Source: Alistipes sp. Zagget8 (GTDB taxonomy: Bacteria > Bacteroidota > Bacteroidia > Bacteroidales > Rikenellaceae). From it: a DNA stretch of 64,000 bases. Positions 54,545-62,970 of the stretch are shown one piece after another (the first letter of the stretch is position 1; the number at the start of each line of letters is the position of its first letter). The stretch is taken from NCBI GenBank assembly GCA_001941065.1, contig MSHJ01000009.1, positions 316,810 through 380,809 of the forward strand. Reading direction: 5' to 3'. Position numbers and translations under genes: made by a program. The notes under the pieces were generated by a model. The model worked only from the letters and a program-made list of their open reading frames with translations. It was not told the DNA's origin and searched no databases.

Positions 54545-56503
54545 TCACGCTGTCGCGCAACCCTCCCGCCGCGGCTTTCACCTCGACCGTCCCCTTCAGG
54601 GCCACCGAATCCGAACGGTACTGGAAGGGGGCGTATTCGGTCATGGTCAGCGTGTCCCTCCCGGCAATCAGCACGGGCGTTCCGGCCGACGAGTAGACGC
54701 GGAAAGCCTGCATGTCGTGTTCGCGCAGCCGGCGGCGTTTATCGACGATGTGCAGCGTCGGTTCCTCCCGGTTCCACATGGCCTTATAGAGATAATAGGC
54801 GTCCTTGCATTCGCGGCGGTTGAGCGTCACCAGTCCGGCACCGTTGACCCCGTAGGCGCGGCGCGACGATCCGTAGTCGAACATATTGTCGATCCAGATG
54901 CCCCAGAACAGCGAGTCGTTCTGCAGGTTTTTGGCGTACTCCTCGTGGAAGCGCGTCTGATTCTCCTCGGGCATCCAGTTCGAGCGCGGCTCGGCCTGCG
55001 CCGTGTAGCTCTTGTGGCCGATGAATCCGCTGCCGCCGTAGCTTACCGCCGAGCGTAGGTGCGACCAGCTCTTCTGCAGCTGGTTGCGCCACAGGATCAC
55101 GTCGTCGGTCGAACCGCGCCGCCAGCCCACGTCCTGCCGCCAGACGATCAGATCGGTGATGAAATTGATGCCGCCGTTCTGGTCGCTGCAGGCCACCGTC
55201 GGACGCGAGGGGTCCAGCGCATGGGCCGCGTCGTTCAGCCGCCGCAGGTAGGGCGTCACGTCGTCGCCCCGGGTCCAGAGGCGCGAGAAGATGCCCCACA
55301 TCACCACCGAAGGGTGGTTGATGTTCTGGGCGATGATCTCCTGCAACTGCTCCATGCCGTTCTGTTCGAAGGCCGGCATGGCGTAGTAGGCCATGTCGCC
55401 CAGGAACGACGAGCGGTGCAGCGGCGTATCGACCCAGACCAGCATGCCCTGCTCGTCGCAGCGGTCGTAGAGGTACTGTGCATGGGGCATGACGGCCGAA
55501 CGCAGGGCGTTGGCCCCGAGTGTGCGGACCTGCCGCAGGTCGGCGTCGTAATCCTCCGGGGCCAGCGTACCGCCCGAAAGGGCGTTGTCGTGGTAGAGCG
55601 TCACGCCGTGTATGGGTACTCGCACACCGTTGACCGTCAGTCCGCCGGCCGTGCTGGCGGCTATCGCGCGGAAGCCCGTGCGGACCGTGACGCTGTCGGT
55701 TACGGCCTCGTCGCCGATCGTCGCCGTCACGGTGTAGAGCGCCGGCTGCTCAGGGCTCCACAGCTCGGGGTTCTCGATCGAGAAGGGTACGACGACGGGT
55801 TTGCCGTCGAGTTTTGCTTTCTGGCGTTTGGTGTAGGTGCGCAGGCCGTCCGGGGCCGTGACGCTGACGTTCAGCGTGCAGGAGTTGTCGCCTTTCGAGG
55901 TGATGTGCACCTCGATTTCGCCCTCGACCTTCTCTGACGTCACGGTCTGCTGGCGCACCAGCACGCCGTCCGAACCGAGGTAGAGAGGCGATATGGCCGT
56001 GCGTTCGGTGAGAATCAGCTCCGCTTCGCGGTAGATGCCGCCGTAGAGGTTCATGTCGGTTGCCGTGGGAAGCACGTCGTCGCGGTAGCTGTTGCTGACC
56101 ACCATGAGCATGGCATTGTCGGTTCCGAAGCGGACCTTGTCGGTGAGGTGATTTCGAAGGTGAAAGCCGTGGCGCCGCCGCGGTGTGTGCCGACGTAACT
56201 GCCGTTGACGAAGAGGTCGGCCACCGACTGCACGCCGTAGAATTTCACGAACAGGCGTTTCGAAGCCCATTCGATGGGTATGTACATGCCGTTCTGGTAG
56301 TTGCCCGTTGTTTCGAGCCAGTAGCCCTGGGCCAGCGGGTCGGTGTTCCAGCTGTGGGGCAGGGTGACGTGGCGGGCGTTGTCGGAGGTTTTCTCCGATT
56401 TGAAGAAAAAGCGCCAACCTTCGTTGATCGGGAAGACCTCGCGGGCTTGGGCCGTTGCGGCGAGACCCGTGAGCAGCAGGAGGATCGTTATGAATCGTTT
56501 CAT
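54465..56503 (-). pseudogene. GH2 (beta-galactosidase-like) gene broken by a 5-bp tandem duplication
   Basis: Exported GH2-type protein whose first 117 codons from ATG 56503 (signal peptide MKRFITILLLLTGLAATAQA) are in one frame, with the rest, to the stop at 54465, in another. The switch falls on a tandem TCACC-TCACC (minus strand) at 56151-56142. Deleting one copy restores TFEITDKVRFGTDN and gives about 677 residues: GH2 sugar-binding sandwich, immunoglobulin-like domain, and barrel starting GVTLYHDNALSGG. The canonical acid/base pair Asn-Glu is Ser-Arg (WGIFSRLW), and the SEYG nucleophile motif is VSYG, so catalysis was doubtful even before the frameshift. The coding bases are otherwise undamaged, so the break is recent or reversible. 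Confidence 0.85.
56142..56151. repeat. 5-bp tandem duplication that breaks the GH2 frame
   Basis: GGTGA-GGTGA on the plus strand. One copy gives a continuous GH2 frame; two copies shift it by +5. Confidence 0.85.
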
Positions 56504-56528
56504 GGCAGGCTGTTTTTAGTGTTCGGTA

Positions 56529-56560
56529 CAAAGATAGAAAAAAGAACGGGGGGCTCCAAA
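56529..56560 (-). promoter_or_regulatory. Promoter module 1 of the GH2 gene
   Basis: TTTG at 56560-56557, 20 bp, TATCTTTG at 56536-56529 on the minus strand; 25 bp before the ATG. Confidence 0.8.
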
Positions 56561-56603
56561 CCAGATTACGTTCGGTTCCCAGATAACCGTTCGACTCCTA
56601 AAA

Positions 56604-56618
56604 GTGTCGTTACGACAC
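56604..56618. promoter_or_regulatory. 15-bp palindrome next to promoter module 2
   Basis: GTGTCGT-T-ACGACAC lies directly downstream of the module 2 -7 box, where transcription would start, a typical place for a repressor site. No regulator is identified. Confidence 0.5.
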
Positions 56619-56650
56619 CAAAGATAATGCAAACCGGGGGCAAAATCAAA
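56619..56650 (-). promoter_or_regulatory. Promoter module 2 of the GH2 gene
   Basis: TTTG at 56650-56647, 20 bp, TATCTTTG at 56626-56619 on the minus strand; same spacing and -7 box as module 1, 90 bp further upstream. Confidence 0.7.
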
Positions 56651-56686
56651 TCGGATTGTAGCCGTTGCGCCGCCGTTTGTGTTCGG

Positions 56687-56716
56687 TAAAGATACGAAAA
56701 CCGGGCGTAAAATCAA
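56687..56716 (-). promoter_or_regulatory. Promoter module 3 of the GH2 gene
   Basis: TTG at 56716-56714, 19 bp, TATCTTTA at 56694-56687 on the minus strand. The DNA around it closely resembles module 2 (GATTTT, CCCGGTTT, TATCTTT in the same order). Its -33 lies in a hairpin with arms at 56701-56709 and 56731-56739. Confidence 0.5.
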
Positions 56717-56746
56717 CCGCATGTTGGTTCTACGCCCGGCAGGGAC

Positions 56747-56781
56747 AAAAAAATGGCGGACCGCGCCTCTTCGGTCCGCCA
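56747..56781 (-). terminator. Terminator of the large lipoprotein gene
   Basis: 10-bp stem (56754-56763 with 56772-56781), 8-nt loop, and a T7 run on the minus strand (56753-56747). Confidence 0.85.
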
Positions 56782-56863
56782 AAAAGCAGAGGATGGTTGT
56801 GAAACTTGTTAACTAAAAAACAACTCCTTGGGTGTCATCCCCTGCGTGAGATAGGGGAGGGGT

Positions 56864-56888
56864 TTCCCGGGACCAATGGTCCCGGGAA
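56864..56888 (-). terminator. First hairpin after the large lipoprotein gene
   Basis: Perfect 11-bp GC-rich stem (56864-56874 with 56878-56888), 3-nt loop, 14 bp after the stop. No T-run; it may stabilise the mRNA end ahead of the true terminator. Confidence 0.6.
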
Positions 56889-56902
56889 GCTAACTCCGGG
56901 TG

Positions 56903-59900
56903 TTATTTCTTGAAGCTGATCTTGATCGTCTTCGTGAACGGCTTCTTCTCGTAGCCTGTCACCTTGCCGGTCTTGTCCTTGACAGGCTCGTAAGCGAAGC
57001 GATACTTGTAGGTTACGTCGATCGTCGCTGTCGTGGCTGCTACCGACTCGTTGCTGGCCGTTGCCGTGATGACGCCGGTCTTCTTGTCGAACGTTACGCC
57101 TACGACGGGCAGGTTGTTGGCCCATTTCAGGTCGCTGTATTCGACTTCGCCCTCCGTATTCTCGAATTCGTAGCCGTCGGCGGCCGTAGCGAGCGTAGAC
57201 AGTGCATAGTTGTCTTGGCTCTTCGCGTAGATCGGGTTTTCGAAAATATCCATGGCGACGGGGATGACTGTGACGGTCGTCTCGCCGTCGTTGTATTCTC
57301 CGGGTTCTTTGCCGTCGGCCGACATGGCGAGCACCTTATTCACGATGTCGAACGTAACGTCCTCTTTGCCTGCGGCCGGGAGAATGATCTCGCTGCCCTG
57401 GAAGAAGTTCCACGAATCGAAGTCGATCGGGGCTACCAGCGTGATATCGAACTTCTCCGTAGCGCAAAGCTTGCTGTTCTTGTCGAACAGTTCGGCTTTG
57501 ACCGTGCACGACGGCAGGATGAAGTTCTGCCAGCTCATGCTGCTGCCCGAGATCAACGGCCATTTCGAGGCGTCGCCCTTCGCATAAACGGTTTCGTAGG
57601 TCTTGTAATCGTCATTAGCGTCTTTTACCAGCGTGTAGACGACTGTCGCACCTGCCGCCTTAGCCTCTGCGGTCATATCGTATGCGCGCTTGAGGTCGAT
57701 AGCGTCCAGAACGACTGCATCTCCTTTGACTCCGGCATTCAGCTCGATGAACGGATTCTTGCCTGCCGCTCCGGGCTTGAGGTACAGATCGTTGCCCTTG
57801 AGCGAGAAGATTTCGTTGGTCAGGGTGTAGGAACCTGTCAGTTTGATCTCGAAGGCTTTGTCGTTGCTGACGATGCTGCCCTTGCCCGTTCCGGTCGGTA
57901 CGGTGTAGGTGTACGAAGGCTGCTTCTCCCAGTTGATATTCGTTCCGTCGAATGTGAGTTTGAGCGTTGCGCCGTTTTCGAGCGTAACCGCAGCGGGCAG
58001 AACGATCTGGTCTGCCTTGTCGTTTCCGGCTACATTTACACCGTCATAGTTCAGCGTCAAGCCATTCAGGAAAGTAGCTACGTCTGCCTTCTTTGCGAAA
58101 TACTGCTCGTTGAAGAACGTTTCGTTGACTTTCTCGAACGAGATCTCATAGTTGTCACCTACCTTGGCACCCTCGTTCTTTATCTCGTAGGAGAATGCGG
58201 GCAGTCCGTTGAAGGTTACCTTACCGGAGATGTTGACGAACGTTTCGGTGGAGCCTACCTTGGGTGCGGCGGTGAAGGTTGCTTCGCCATTGCCGTTCAG
58301 CCACTTGGTTACGGTTACCGTGAGCTGCTGTGCCGATTCGGCGTTCAGCATCTTGACCGGAGCGATCGTTACGGCAGGTACGGCCTGACCGTCCAGAACC
58401 AGTTTGCTATCCTCGGGAAGTTCCGCTACCTCTGCATTGATCGATGCGGGCAACTCATTGAACATTTCCCAATCCATTGCCTTGTCGGCCGGAACGGTAA
58501 CCGTGAACGAATAGGTGTTGCCAGCTGCATAGGTTGCATATTTCCAGTCGATCACGCCGTTGATCTCCGTCAGCTCGGCGGCCTTGTCGCCTATGACTTT
58601 GACCTGCGATTTGATACCGGTGAGCCATGCAACGCTCTTCTTATTATCGTAAGTAATCGCGAGATCGTCGGTAACTTCGAGTACGTCGCCTACGTTGTCA
58701 ACGCTCTGTTTTGCCGCGTTTTTGACGGTAATCGTCTTGTTTACATTGGCTTTGTCCAGCGGCTTTGCCGGATTGACCGTGAGCTGGGTCTGGTTGGAGA
58801 AATCACCGGCGTTACCAGTGTAGGTTGCGTTTTTGTGGGTGTATGCGAATGCCAGTTTTTCGGCAACGCCTGCATCCCACAGATACTTGGCTGCGGCTTC
58901 TTCCAGCGAAAGGATCTCTTTGCCCTCCTGATTAACATCGAATGCGAGCTGATAGTCATTCAACAGCGTTATCGTCTCGGTCGAGTTCCATACCAGCGGA
59001 TATACGGCTGCATCCTTGTAAGCGACGAGTTTGTCTCCTTCACCGGTTTTTGCCAGGATAAAGTTGTCTTTGACGTCTTCCGATGCGCCCGTGGTCGAGA
59101 TATAGGGAGAAACGATCTCGAAGCCTACGTATTTGTATCCGTTGCCATCCTCGTTCTTCTTGGCTTCCTGTTTGAGACAGAGGGCCACGGCATAGGTCTT
59201 GTCGGCCTTTTCGAGCTCCTTGTAGAGCGCCTCGTCGGCAACGGCCGTGAAGATCAGCTTGCCCTCCTCGGCCTCTACATCGCCTTCGTAGGTGACGGGT
59301 GCGGCTTCGGCAGCACGGGTCTTGACCTCTTCGGGAATGAACGAAACTGCGACCTCCCCGTCGTTGATCTGCTCGGCGAGCGTTTCGGCGAGCGCTGCGG
59401 GTGCTACGCGGAAAGCGATCTTCACTTTGGGGGAAGAAGCCAGCGGAATGTTGTCGGCTGTTTTGGCGCCAGCAATGTACGAACCGCCGAAGTTTACGTC
59501 ATAATCGGCTCCGACCTCCGTCGGGACGAATACGATCGACTGGATGCGGCCGGCGAGGTCGTCGATGGCGCTCCAAATGGCCGTGATCTTTTTGTCGTAT
59601 TCGGCGAATACGGTTGTCAGATCGTTGGCTTTCAGGTATGCGGCATTGCCGGTCGTGCCGTAGTCGGGACCGTTGTCGGGAATCAGACTGATGATCTTTG
59701 CTTTCAGCTCCGAATTGGCGTCGTCGAGGGCGGCGATGGCTGCATCGCTTACCTGACCGGCCCATACGGCCTGATTGCCTGCGATGTACTCGGCCATGTA
59801 CTGGGAGAAGCCCGAACCGACCATTTCCGAGATGGCCTTGCGGATACCATCGACTTCTTTGTCGTCGTTGATCGCTTTGACGATCTCCTGTTTAATGGTG

Positions 59901-60379
59901 GTCAGGTCGGCATCGCTTACGCTCGTGTCGATTTTGCCGATTTCGGTATTGATCAGTTCCTGAACTTCTTTCTGCACGTCCTTCGTCCAGATATTGGCGA
60001 GGGTGAACTGTGCTTCGATCAGTTTGTCGATGGCGGCCTGGTCGAGCGTATTCTTGTCGATCAGGTCCAAAATCTCTTTTTCAGTTCTGTAACCGAGCTT
60101 TCCTACTTCTTCGGCCAGTTTGCTGCTCGCTACATAGCCGGCCAGCTTGGTATCCAGTTGAGCGTTGGTGACAAATGCCGAGAAATCGACATTCTGCAAT
60201 TTGTCGGTGATCGCCTGAAGGGCGGAAGCGTCGGCCTTCAGCTCGATTTTGCCCTTCAGGTCGTCGATCTGACCTTTCAGGTCGTTGATGTCGTCGTCGT
60301 AGTCCTTACAGCCGACGGCACCCAGCATGGTTCCGGTCAGAAACAATGCCAGAAATTTTTTGAACAAGTTGTTTTTCAT
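56903..60379 (-). CDS. Very large surface lipoprotein with N-terminal coiled coil (DUF4988-like start)
   Basis: 1158 residues. Lipobox LGAVGC (Cys24) is followed by KDYDDDIND, an acidic stretch of the kind that sends lipoproteins to the cell surface in Bacteroidetes. Next comes a heptad coiled coil (DLKGQIDDLKGKIELKADA), a helical region to about residue 280, and then a series of beta-sandwich-like segments to the end, with repeated TV-rich strands. No catalytic motif is seen. Low Cys content, an acidic and Ala/Asp/Lys-rich composition, a strong promoter and a strong terminator suggest an abundant surface-coat or S-layer-like protein; that role is inference. It is divergent from a small XRE regulator. 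Confidence 0.75.
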   Translation of the reverse strand: MKNNLFKKFLALFLTGTMLGAVGCKDYDDDINDLKGQIDDLKGKIELKADASALQAITDKLQNVDFSAFVTNAQLDTKLAGYVASSKLAEEVGKLGYRTEKEILDLIDKNTLDQAAIDKLIEAQFTLANIWTKDVQKEVQELINTEIGKIDTSVSDADLTTIKQEIVKAINDDKEVDGIRKAISEMVGSGFSQYMAEYIAGNQAVWAGQVSDAAIAALDDANSELKAKIISLIPDNGPDYGTTGNAAYLKANDLTTVFAEYDKKITAIWSAIDDLAGRIQSIVFVPTEVGADYDVNFGGSYIAGAKTADNIPLASSPKVKIAFRVAPAALAETLAEQINDGEVAVSFIPEEVKTRAAEAAPVTYEGDVEAEEGKLIFTAVADEALYKELEKADKTYAVALCLKQEAKKNEDGNGYKYVGFEIVSPYISTTGASEDVKDNFILAKTGEGDKLVAYKDAAVYPLVWNSTETITLLNDYQLAFDVNQEGKEILSLEEAAAKYLWDAGVAEKLAFAYTHKNATYTGNAGDFSNQTQLTVNPAKPLDKANVNKTITVKNAAKQSVDNVGDVLEVTDDLAITYDNKKSVAWLTGIKSQVKVIGDKAAELTEINGVIDWKYATYAAGNTYSFTVTVPADKAMDWEMFNELPASINAEVAELPEDSKLVLDGQAVPAVTIAPVKMLNAESAQQLTVTVTKWLNGNGEATFTAAPKVGSTETFVNISGKVTFNGLPAFSYEIKNEGAKVGDNYEISFEKVNETFFNEQYFAKKADVATFLNGLTLNYDGVNVAGNDKADQIVLPAAVTLENGATLKLTFDGTNINWEKQPSYTYTVPTGTGKGSIVSNDKAFEIKLTGSYTLTNEIFSLKGNDLYLKPGAAGKNPFIELNAGVKGDAVVLDAIDLKRAYDMTAEAKAAGATVVYTLVKDANDDYKTYETVYAKGDASKWPLISGSSMSWQNFILPSCTVKAELFDKNSKLCATEKFDITLVAPIDFDSWNFFQGSEIILPAAGKEDVTFDIVNKVLAMSADGKEPGEYNDGETTVTVIPVAMDIFENPIYAKSQDNYALSTLATAADGYEFENTEGEVEYSDLKWANNLPVVGVTFDKKTGVITATASNESVAATTATIDVTYKYRFAYEPVKDKTGKVTGYEKKPFTKTIKISFKK

Positions 60380-60455
60380 AGTACGAAAGATTGAAATGAA
60401 GATGTGTTTTGCATGTAATTTTCAAATTGTTACTCATTTGCGACGCTTGACATTG

Positions 60456-60471
60456 GTATCATATATGATAC
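60456..60471. promoter_or_regulatory. 16-bp palindrome at the transcription start of the large lipoprotein
   Basis: GTATCATATATGATAC is a perfect palindrome, 9 bp downstream of the -7 box on the minus strand. It is a good candidate operator, possibly for the adjacent XRE protein. Confidence 0.6.
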
Positions 60472-60477
60472 GCATGG

Positions 60478-60504
60478 TGCAAATATATATATAAAAATTT
60501 GCAC
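60478..60504. repeat. Inverted repeat spanning the divergent promoter region
   Basis: GTGCAAAT (60478-60485) and ATTTGCAC (60497-60504) flank 11 bp of A/T. The left arm contains part of the -7 box of the lipoprotein gene. Confidence 0.6.
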
Positions 60505-60510
60505 AGCAAA
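60480..60510 (-). promoter_or_regulatory. Promoter of the large lipoprotein gene
   Basis: TTTG at 60510-60507, 19 bp, TATATTTG at 60487-60480 on the minus strand; a full consensus match. The leader is about 90 nt. Confidence 0.85.
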
Positions 60511-60531
60511 ATTTTTGTTCAAATTTTTAAA

Positions 60532-60750
60532 ATGGGAATAGATTATCAGGAGGAAATCCGGTATATCTCAACGAGGATCAAGGAGTTGAGGAAGGAGCGT
60601 ATGCTGACCGTACAGGAGTTGGCATACCGCTGCGACATGGAGCGGTCCAACTTGAGCCGTATCGAGGCGGGACGGACCAATCTGACCCTAAAAACCATGT
60701 GCATCATCTGTAACGCACTGAATGTTAACCTGCGCGACGTGATACGCTGA
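60532..60750 (+). CDS. Small XRE-family (HTH_3) transcriptional regulator
   Basis: 72 residues from ATG at 60532, almost entirely one Cro/C1-type helix-turn-helix: ISTRIKELRKERMLTVQELAYRC, recognition helix ERSNLSRIEAGRTN, then LKTMCIICNALNVNLRDVI. There is no effector domain. An in-frame TTG at 60499 would add 11 residues but overlaps the divergent promoter. It lies head to head with the large lipoprotein and next to two palindromes, so it may repress that gene or itself. It could also be a solitary regulator of distant genes. Confidence 0.85.
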   Translation: MGIDYQEEIRYISTRIKELRKERMLTVQELAYRCDMERSNLSRIEAGRTNLTLKTMCIICNALNVNLRDVIR

Positions 60751-60804
60751 GGATTGACACCTATATTTATATACTTGTCTCCAAATCGTCCTTTATGTAC
60801 TTTT

Positions 60805-60836
60805 TTTGGGCTGTTCCGGTAAAATTCGTATCTTTA
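60805..60836 (+). promoter_or_regulatory. Promoter of the cvpA-rsgA-trmH operon
   Basis: TTTG at 60805-60808, 20 bp, TATCTTTA at 60829-60836 (one mismatch from TAnnTTTG). It lies 23 bp before the TTG start of cvpA. Confidence 0.65.
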
Positions 60837-60859
60837 CGGACACAATTTAAACGCTGTTT

Positions 60860-61378
60860 TTGAACGCTGTTGATCTGATCGTCTGTCTGGTGCTCGTGCT
60901 GGCCGTCTGGAACGGGTGGCGCCAGGGCTTCATTCTGCAGGTATGCTCCCTGGCGGGCATCGTTGCGGGCATCTGGCTTGCGGCGCAGTTTGGCACGCAG
61001 GTCGGCGAATGGCTGCGGCTGGACCCCGACATCGCCGCTGCGGGCGGGTTCGTCACGGTGCTCGTCGCGGTCATCCTCGTCGTCGCCATCGCCGGACGGC
61101 TGGTGCGCAAATTGTTCCACTTCGCGGGATTCGGCATTGCCGATACGCTGCTGGGCATTGCGGTCTCGGTGCTGAAATACCTGCTCGTGCTGAGCGTCCT
61201 CTTCTCGGCGTTCGACAACCTGAACGAAGATTACACCCTCGTGGGGCCGGAGACAATCGAAAAATCAAAGAGTTACAAACCTGTCATGCGTCTTTCGGAG
61301 GCCGTGTTCCCGTTCCTGGAATGGGTCGGCGACCAGGTGCCGCGGCAGGATGAAAACACCCCGTCCGATGGAGAGTAG
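60860..61378 (+). CDS. CvpA family membrane protein
   Basis: 172 residues with four membrane helices. The opening NAVDLIVCLVLVLAVWNGWRQG and the GxxxGxxLA segment (AGIVAGIWLAAQFG) are typical of CvpA, named for colicin V production but conserved as an envelope homeostasis protein. The start codon is TTG at 60860, chosen because it fits the family's N-terminus and the promoter. The polar C-terminal tail has no known motif. It overlaps rsgA by 11 bp, so translation is probably coupled. Confidence 0.82.
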   Translation: MNAVDLIVCLVLVLAVWNGWRQGFILQVCSLAGIVAGIWLAAQFGTQVGEWLRLDPDIAAAGGFVTVLVAVILVVAIAGRLVRKLFHFAGFGIADTLLGIAVSVLKYLLVLSVLFSAFDNLNEDYTLVGPETIEKSKSYKPVMRLSEAVFPFLEWVGDQVPRQDENTPSDGE

Positions 61379-62285
61379 GTTTACGGCCACCGTGGTCCGG
61401 GCTACCGGCAGCTGGTACGACGTTATACACGACGGCGAGGTGCTGCACTGCCGTATCCGGGGCAAACTGCGCCTGAAGGGCGTGCGGTCGACCAACCCCG
61501 TGGTCGTGGGCGACGAGGTGGTGTGCGAGGCCGAGGGCGGCGACTGCGTGATCGTGGACATCGCGCCGCGCCGCAACTACGTGATCCGCCGGGCTTCGAA
61601 CCTCTCCAAAGAGTCGCATATCATCGCTGCCAACGTCGACCAGGCGCTGCTGATGGTGACGCTCCGTTCGCCCGAGACGCCCAAGGAGTTTGCCGACCGG
61701 TTTCTGGTGACCTGCGAGGCCTACAAGGTCCCGGCGACTGTGCTGCTTTCGAAAATCGACCTGCAGGATGCGCAGGCCGTTGCGGAGTTCCGCGCGGTGT
61801 ACGAGGGGGCCGGTTACCGGGTGCTGGAGGTTTCGGCGAAGGAGGGCTCGGGCGTGGAGGAGGTCCGGGAGTTGCTGGCGGGGCGCACGACGCTGGTGTC
61901 GGGCAATTCGGGCGTCGGGAAATCGACGCTGATCCAGGCCATCGACCCCTCGCTGGACATCCGCACGGGCGAGATTTCCGACAGCCACCACAAGGGCCGT
62001 CACACCACGACTTTCTCGACGATGTACCCCCTGGCCGAAGGCGGGGCGGTGATCGACACCCCGGGAATCAAGGGGTTCGGACTGCTGGACATCGACGATG
62101 CCGAGCTCTGGCACTATTTCCCGGAGATGATGCGCGTGGCGCCGGGCTGCCGCTTCTACAACTGCACGCACACCCACGAACCGGGCTGTGCGGTGGTCGC
62201 AGCGGTAGAGGCGGGGGAGATCGCGTGGTCGCGCTACGAAAGTTACCTGAAAATCCTCGACGACGATGAAAAATACCGCAAATAA
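61368..62285 (+). CDS. rsgA: Small ribosomal subunit biogenesis GTPase RsgA
   Basis: Circularly permuted GTPase that checks late maturation of the 30S subunit. About 305 residues: OB-fold (RFTATVVRATGSWYDV), then G-motifs in the permuted order G4 (LLSKID), G1 GNSGVGKSTL, switch region HKGRHTTTF, and G3 DTPGIKGF. The C-terminal zinc knuckle is CRFYNCTHTHEPGC. The ATG at 61368 overlaps the end of cvpA; an in-frame ATG at 61350 is less likely. It overlaps trmH by 20 bp. Confidence 0.93.
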   Translation: MESRFTATVVRATGSWYDVIHDGEVLHCRIRGKLRLKGVRSTNPVVVGDEVVCEAEGGDCVIVDIAPRRNYVIRRASNLSKESHIIAANVDQALLMVTLRSPETPKEFADRFLVTCEAYKVPATVLLSKIDLQDAQAVAEFRAVYEGAGYRVLEVSAKEGSGVEEVRELLAGRTTLVSGNSGVGKSTLIQAIDPSLDIRTGEISDSHHKGRHTTTFSTMYPLAEGGAVIDTPGIKGFGLLDIDDAELWHYFPEMMRVAPGCRFYNCTHTHEPGCAVVAAVEAGEIAWSRYESYLKILDDDEKYRK

Positions 62286-62970
62286 CGCTTTGCCGGAGTT
62301 CGGACCCGAATTCGGCCCCTGCGGGAAGCGTATCGCCTGCCTGAAGGAATTCATGTTGCCCGAACGCTACGACGTGCTGCGGAGGACACTCGGTATGCGG
62401 ACCCGCTATATGACCGTGCTGGCCGAGAATATGTACCACGGGCAGAACGCCGCGGCGCTGATCCGCCATTGCGAGGCGTTCGGGGTGCAGGAGATGCACA
62501 CCGTGGAAACGCTCTGTTCCTTCGAGCCGAATCCCGACATCGCCCGCGGCGCCGAGCGGTGGATCGATGTGCGGCAGCACCCCTCGACGGCGGAAGCCGT
62601 CGCCGCGCTCCGCGGGGCGGGTTACCGCATCGTGGCCACGACGCCCCACCGCGAAGACGTGACGCCCGAAACCTTCGATGTCACGCAGGGACCTTTCGCG
62701 CTGGTTTTCGGCACGGAGCACGCCGGGATTTCCGACGAGGTGATTGCTTCGGCCGATGAATTCCTGCGCATCCCGATGTGCGGCATGGTCGAGAGCCTGA
62801 ACGTCTCGGCTTCGGCGGCCATCCTGATTTATATGCTTTCCGAACGCATCCGCCTTACGGTCGACGGCTGGCAGATGTCGCCCGCGGAGCAGGCTGGGGT
62901 GCTCGACGGCTGGATGCGCGAAAGCGTGAAGGACGCCGAGGCGATACTTCAAAAATTACGACTCCTATGA
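62266..62970 (+). CDS. TrmH-family (SpoU) tRNA/rRNA 2'-O-methyltransferase
   Basis: Uses S-adenosylmethionine to methylate a ribose in tRNA, probably Gm18. 234 residues with the SPOUT trefoil-knot motifs: motif 1 VLAENMYHGQNAAALIRHCEAFG (Asn-Arg region), motif 2 LVFGTEHAGIS, and motif 3 IPMCGMVESLNVSASAAI. The length and the LPERYDVLRRTL opening fit TrmH more than RlmB. Its start lies inside the end of rsgA and its stop overlaps the next start as ATGA, so the three genes are translationally coupled. Confidence 0.88.
   Translation: MKNTANNALPEFGPEFGPCGKRIACLKEFMLPERYDVLRRTLGMRTRYMTVLAENMYHGQNAAALIRHCEAFGVQEMHTVETLCSFEPNPDIARGAERWIDVRQHPSTAEAVAALRGAGYRIVATTPHREDVTPETFDVTQGPFALVFGTEHAGISDEVIASADEFLRIPMCGMVESLNVSASAAILIYMLSERIRLTVDGWQMSPAEQAGVLDGWMRESVKDAEAILQKLRLL

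Noticed and set aside
56516..56782. 88-codon minus-strand frame in the GH2 upstream region
   Set aside because: It runs through two hairpins and all three promoter modules, with no protein features.
56900..60394. 1164-codon open frame on the plus strand
   Set aside because: Mirror frame of the large lipoprotein; Cys/Phe/Arg/Val-rich with no recognisable domain, while the minus frame has a lipobox and coiled coil.
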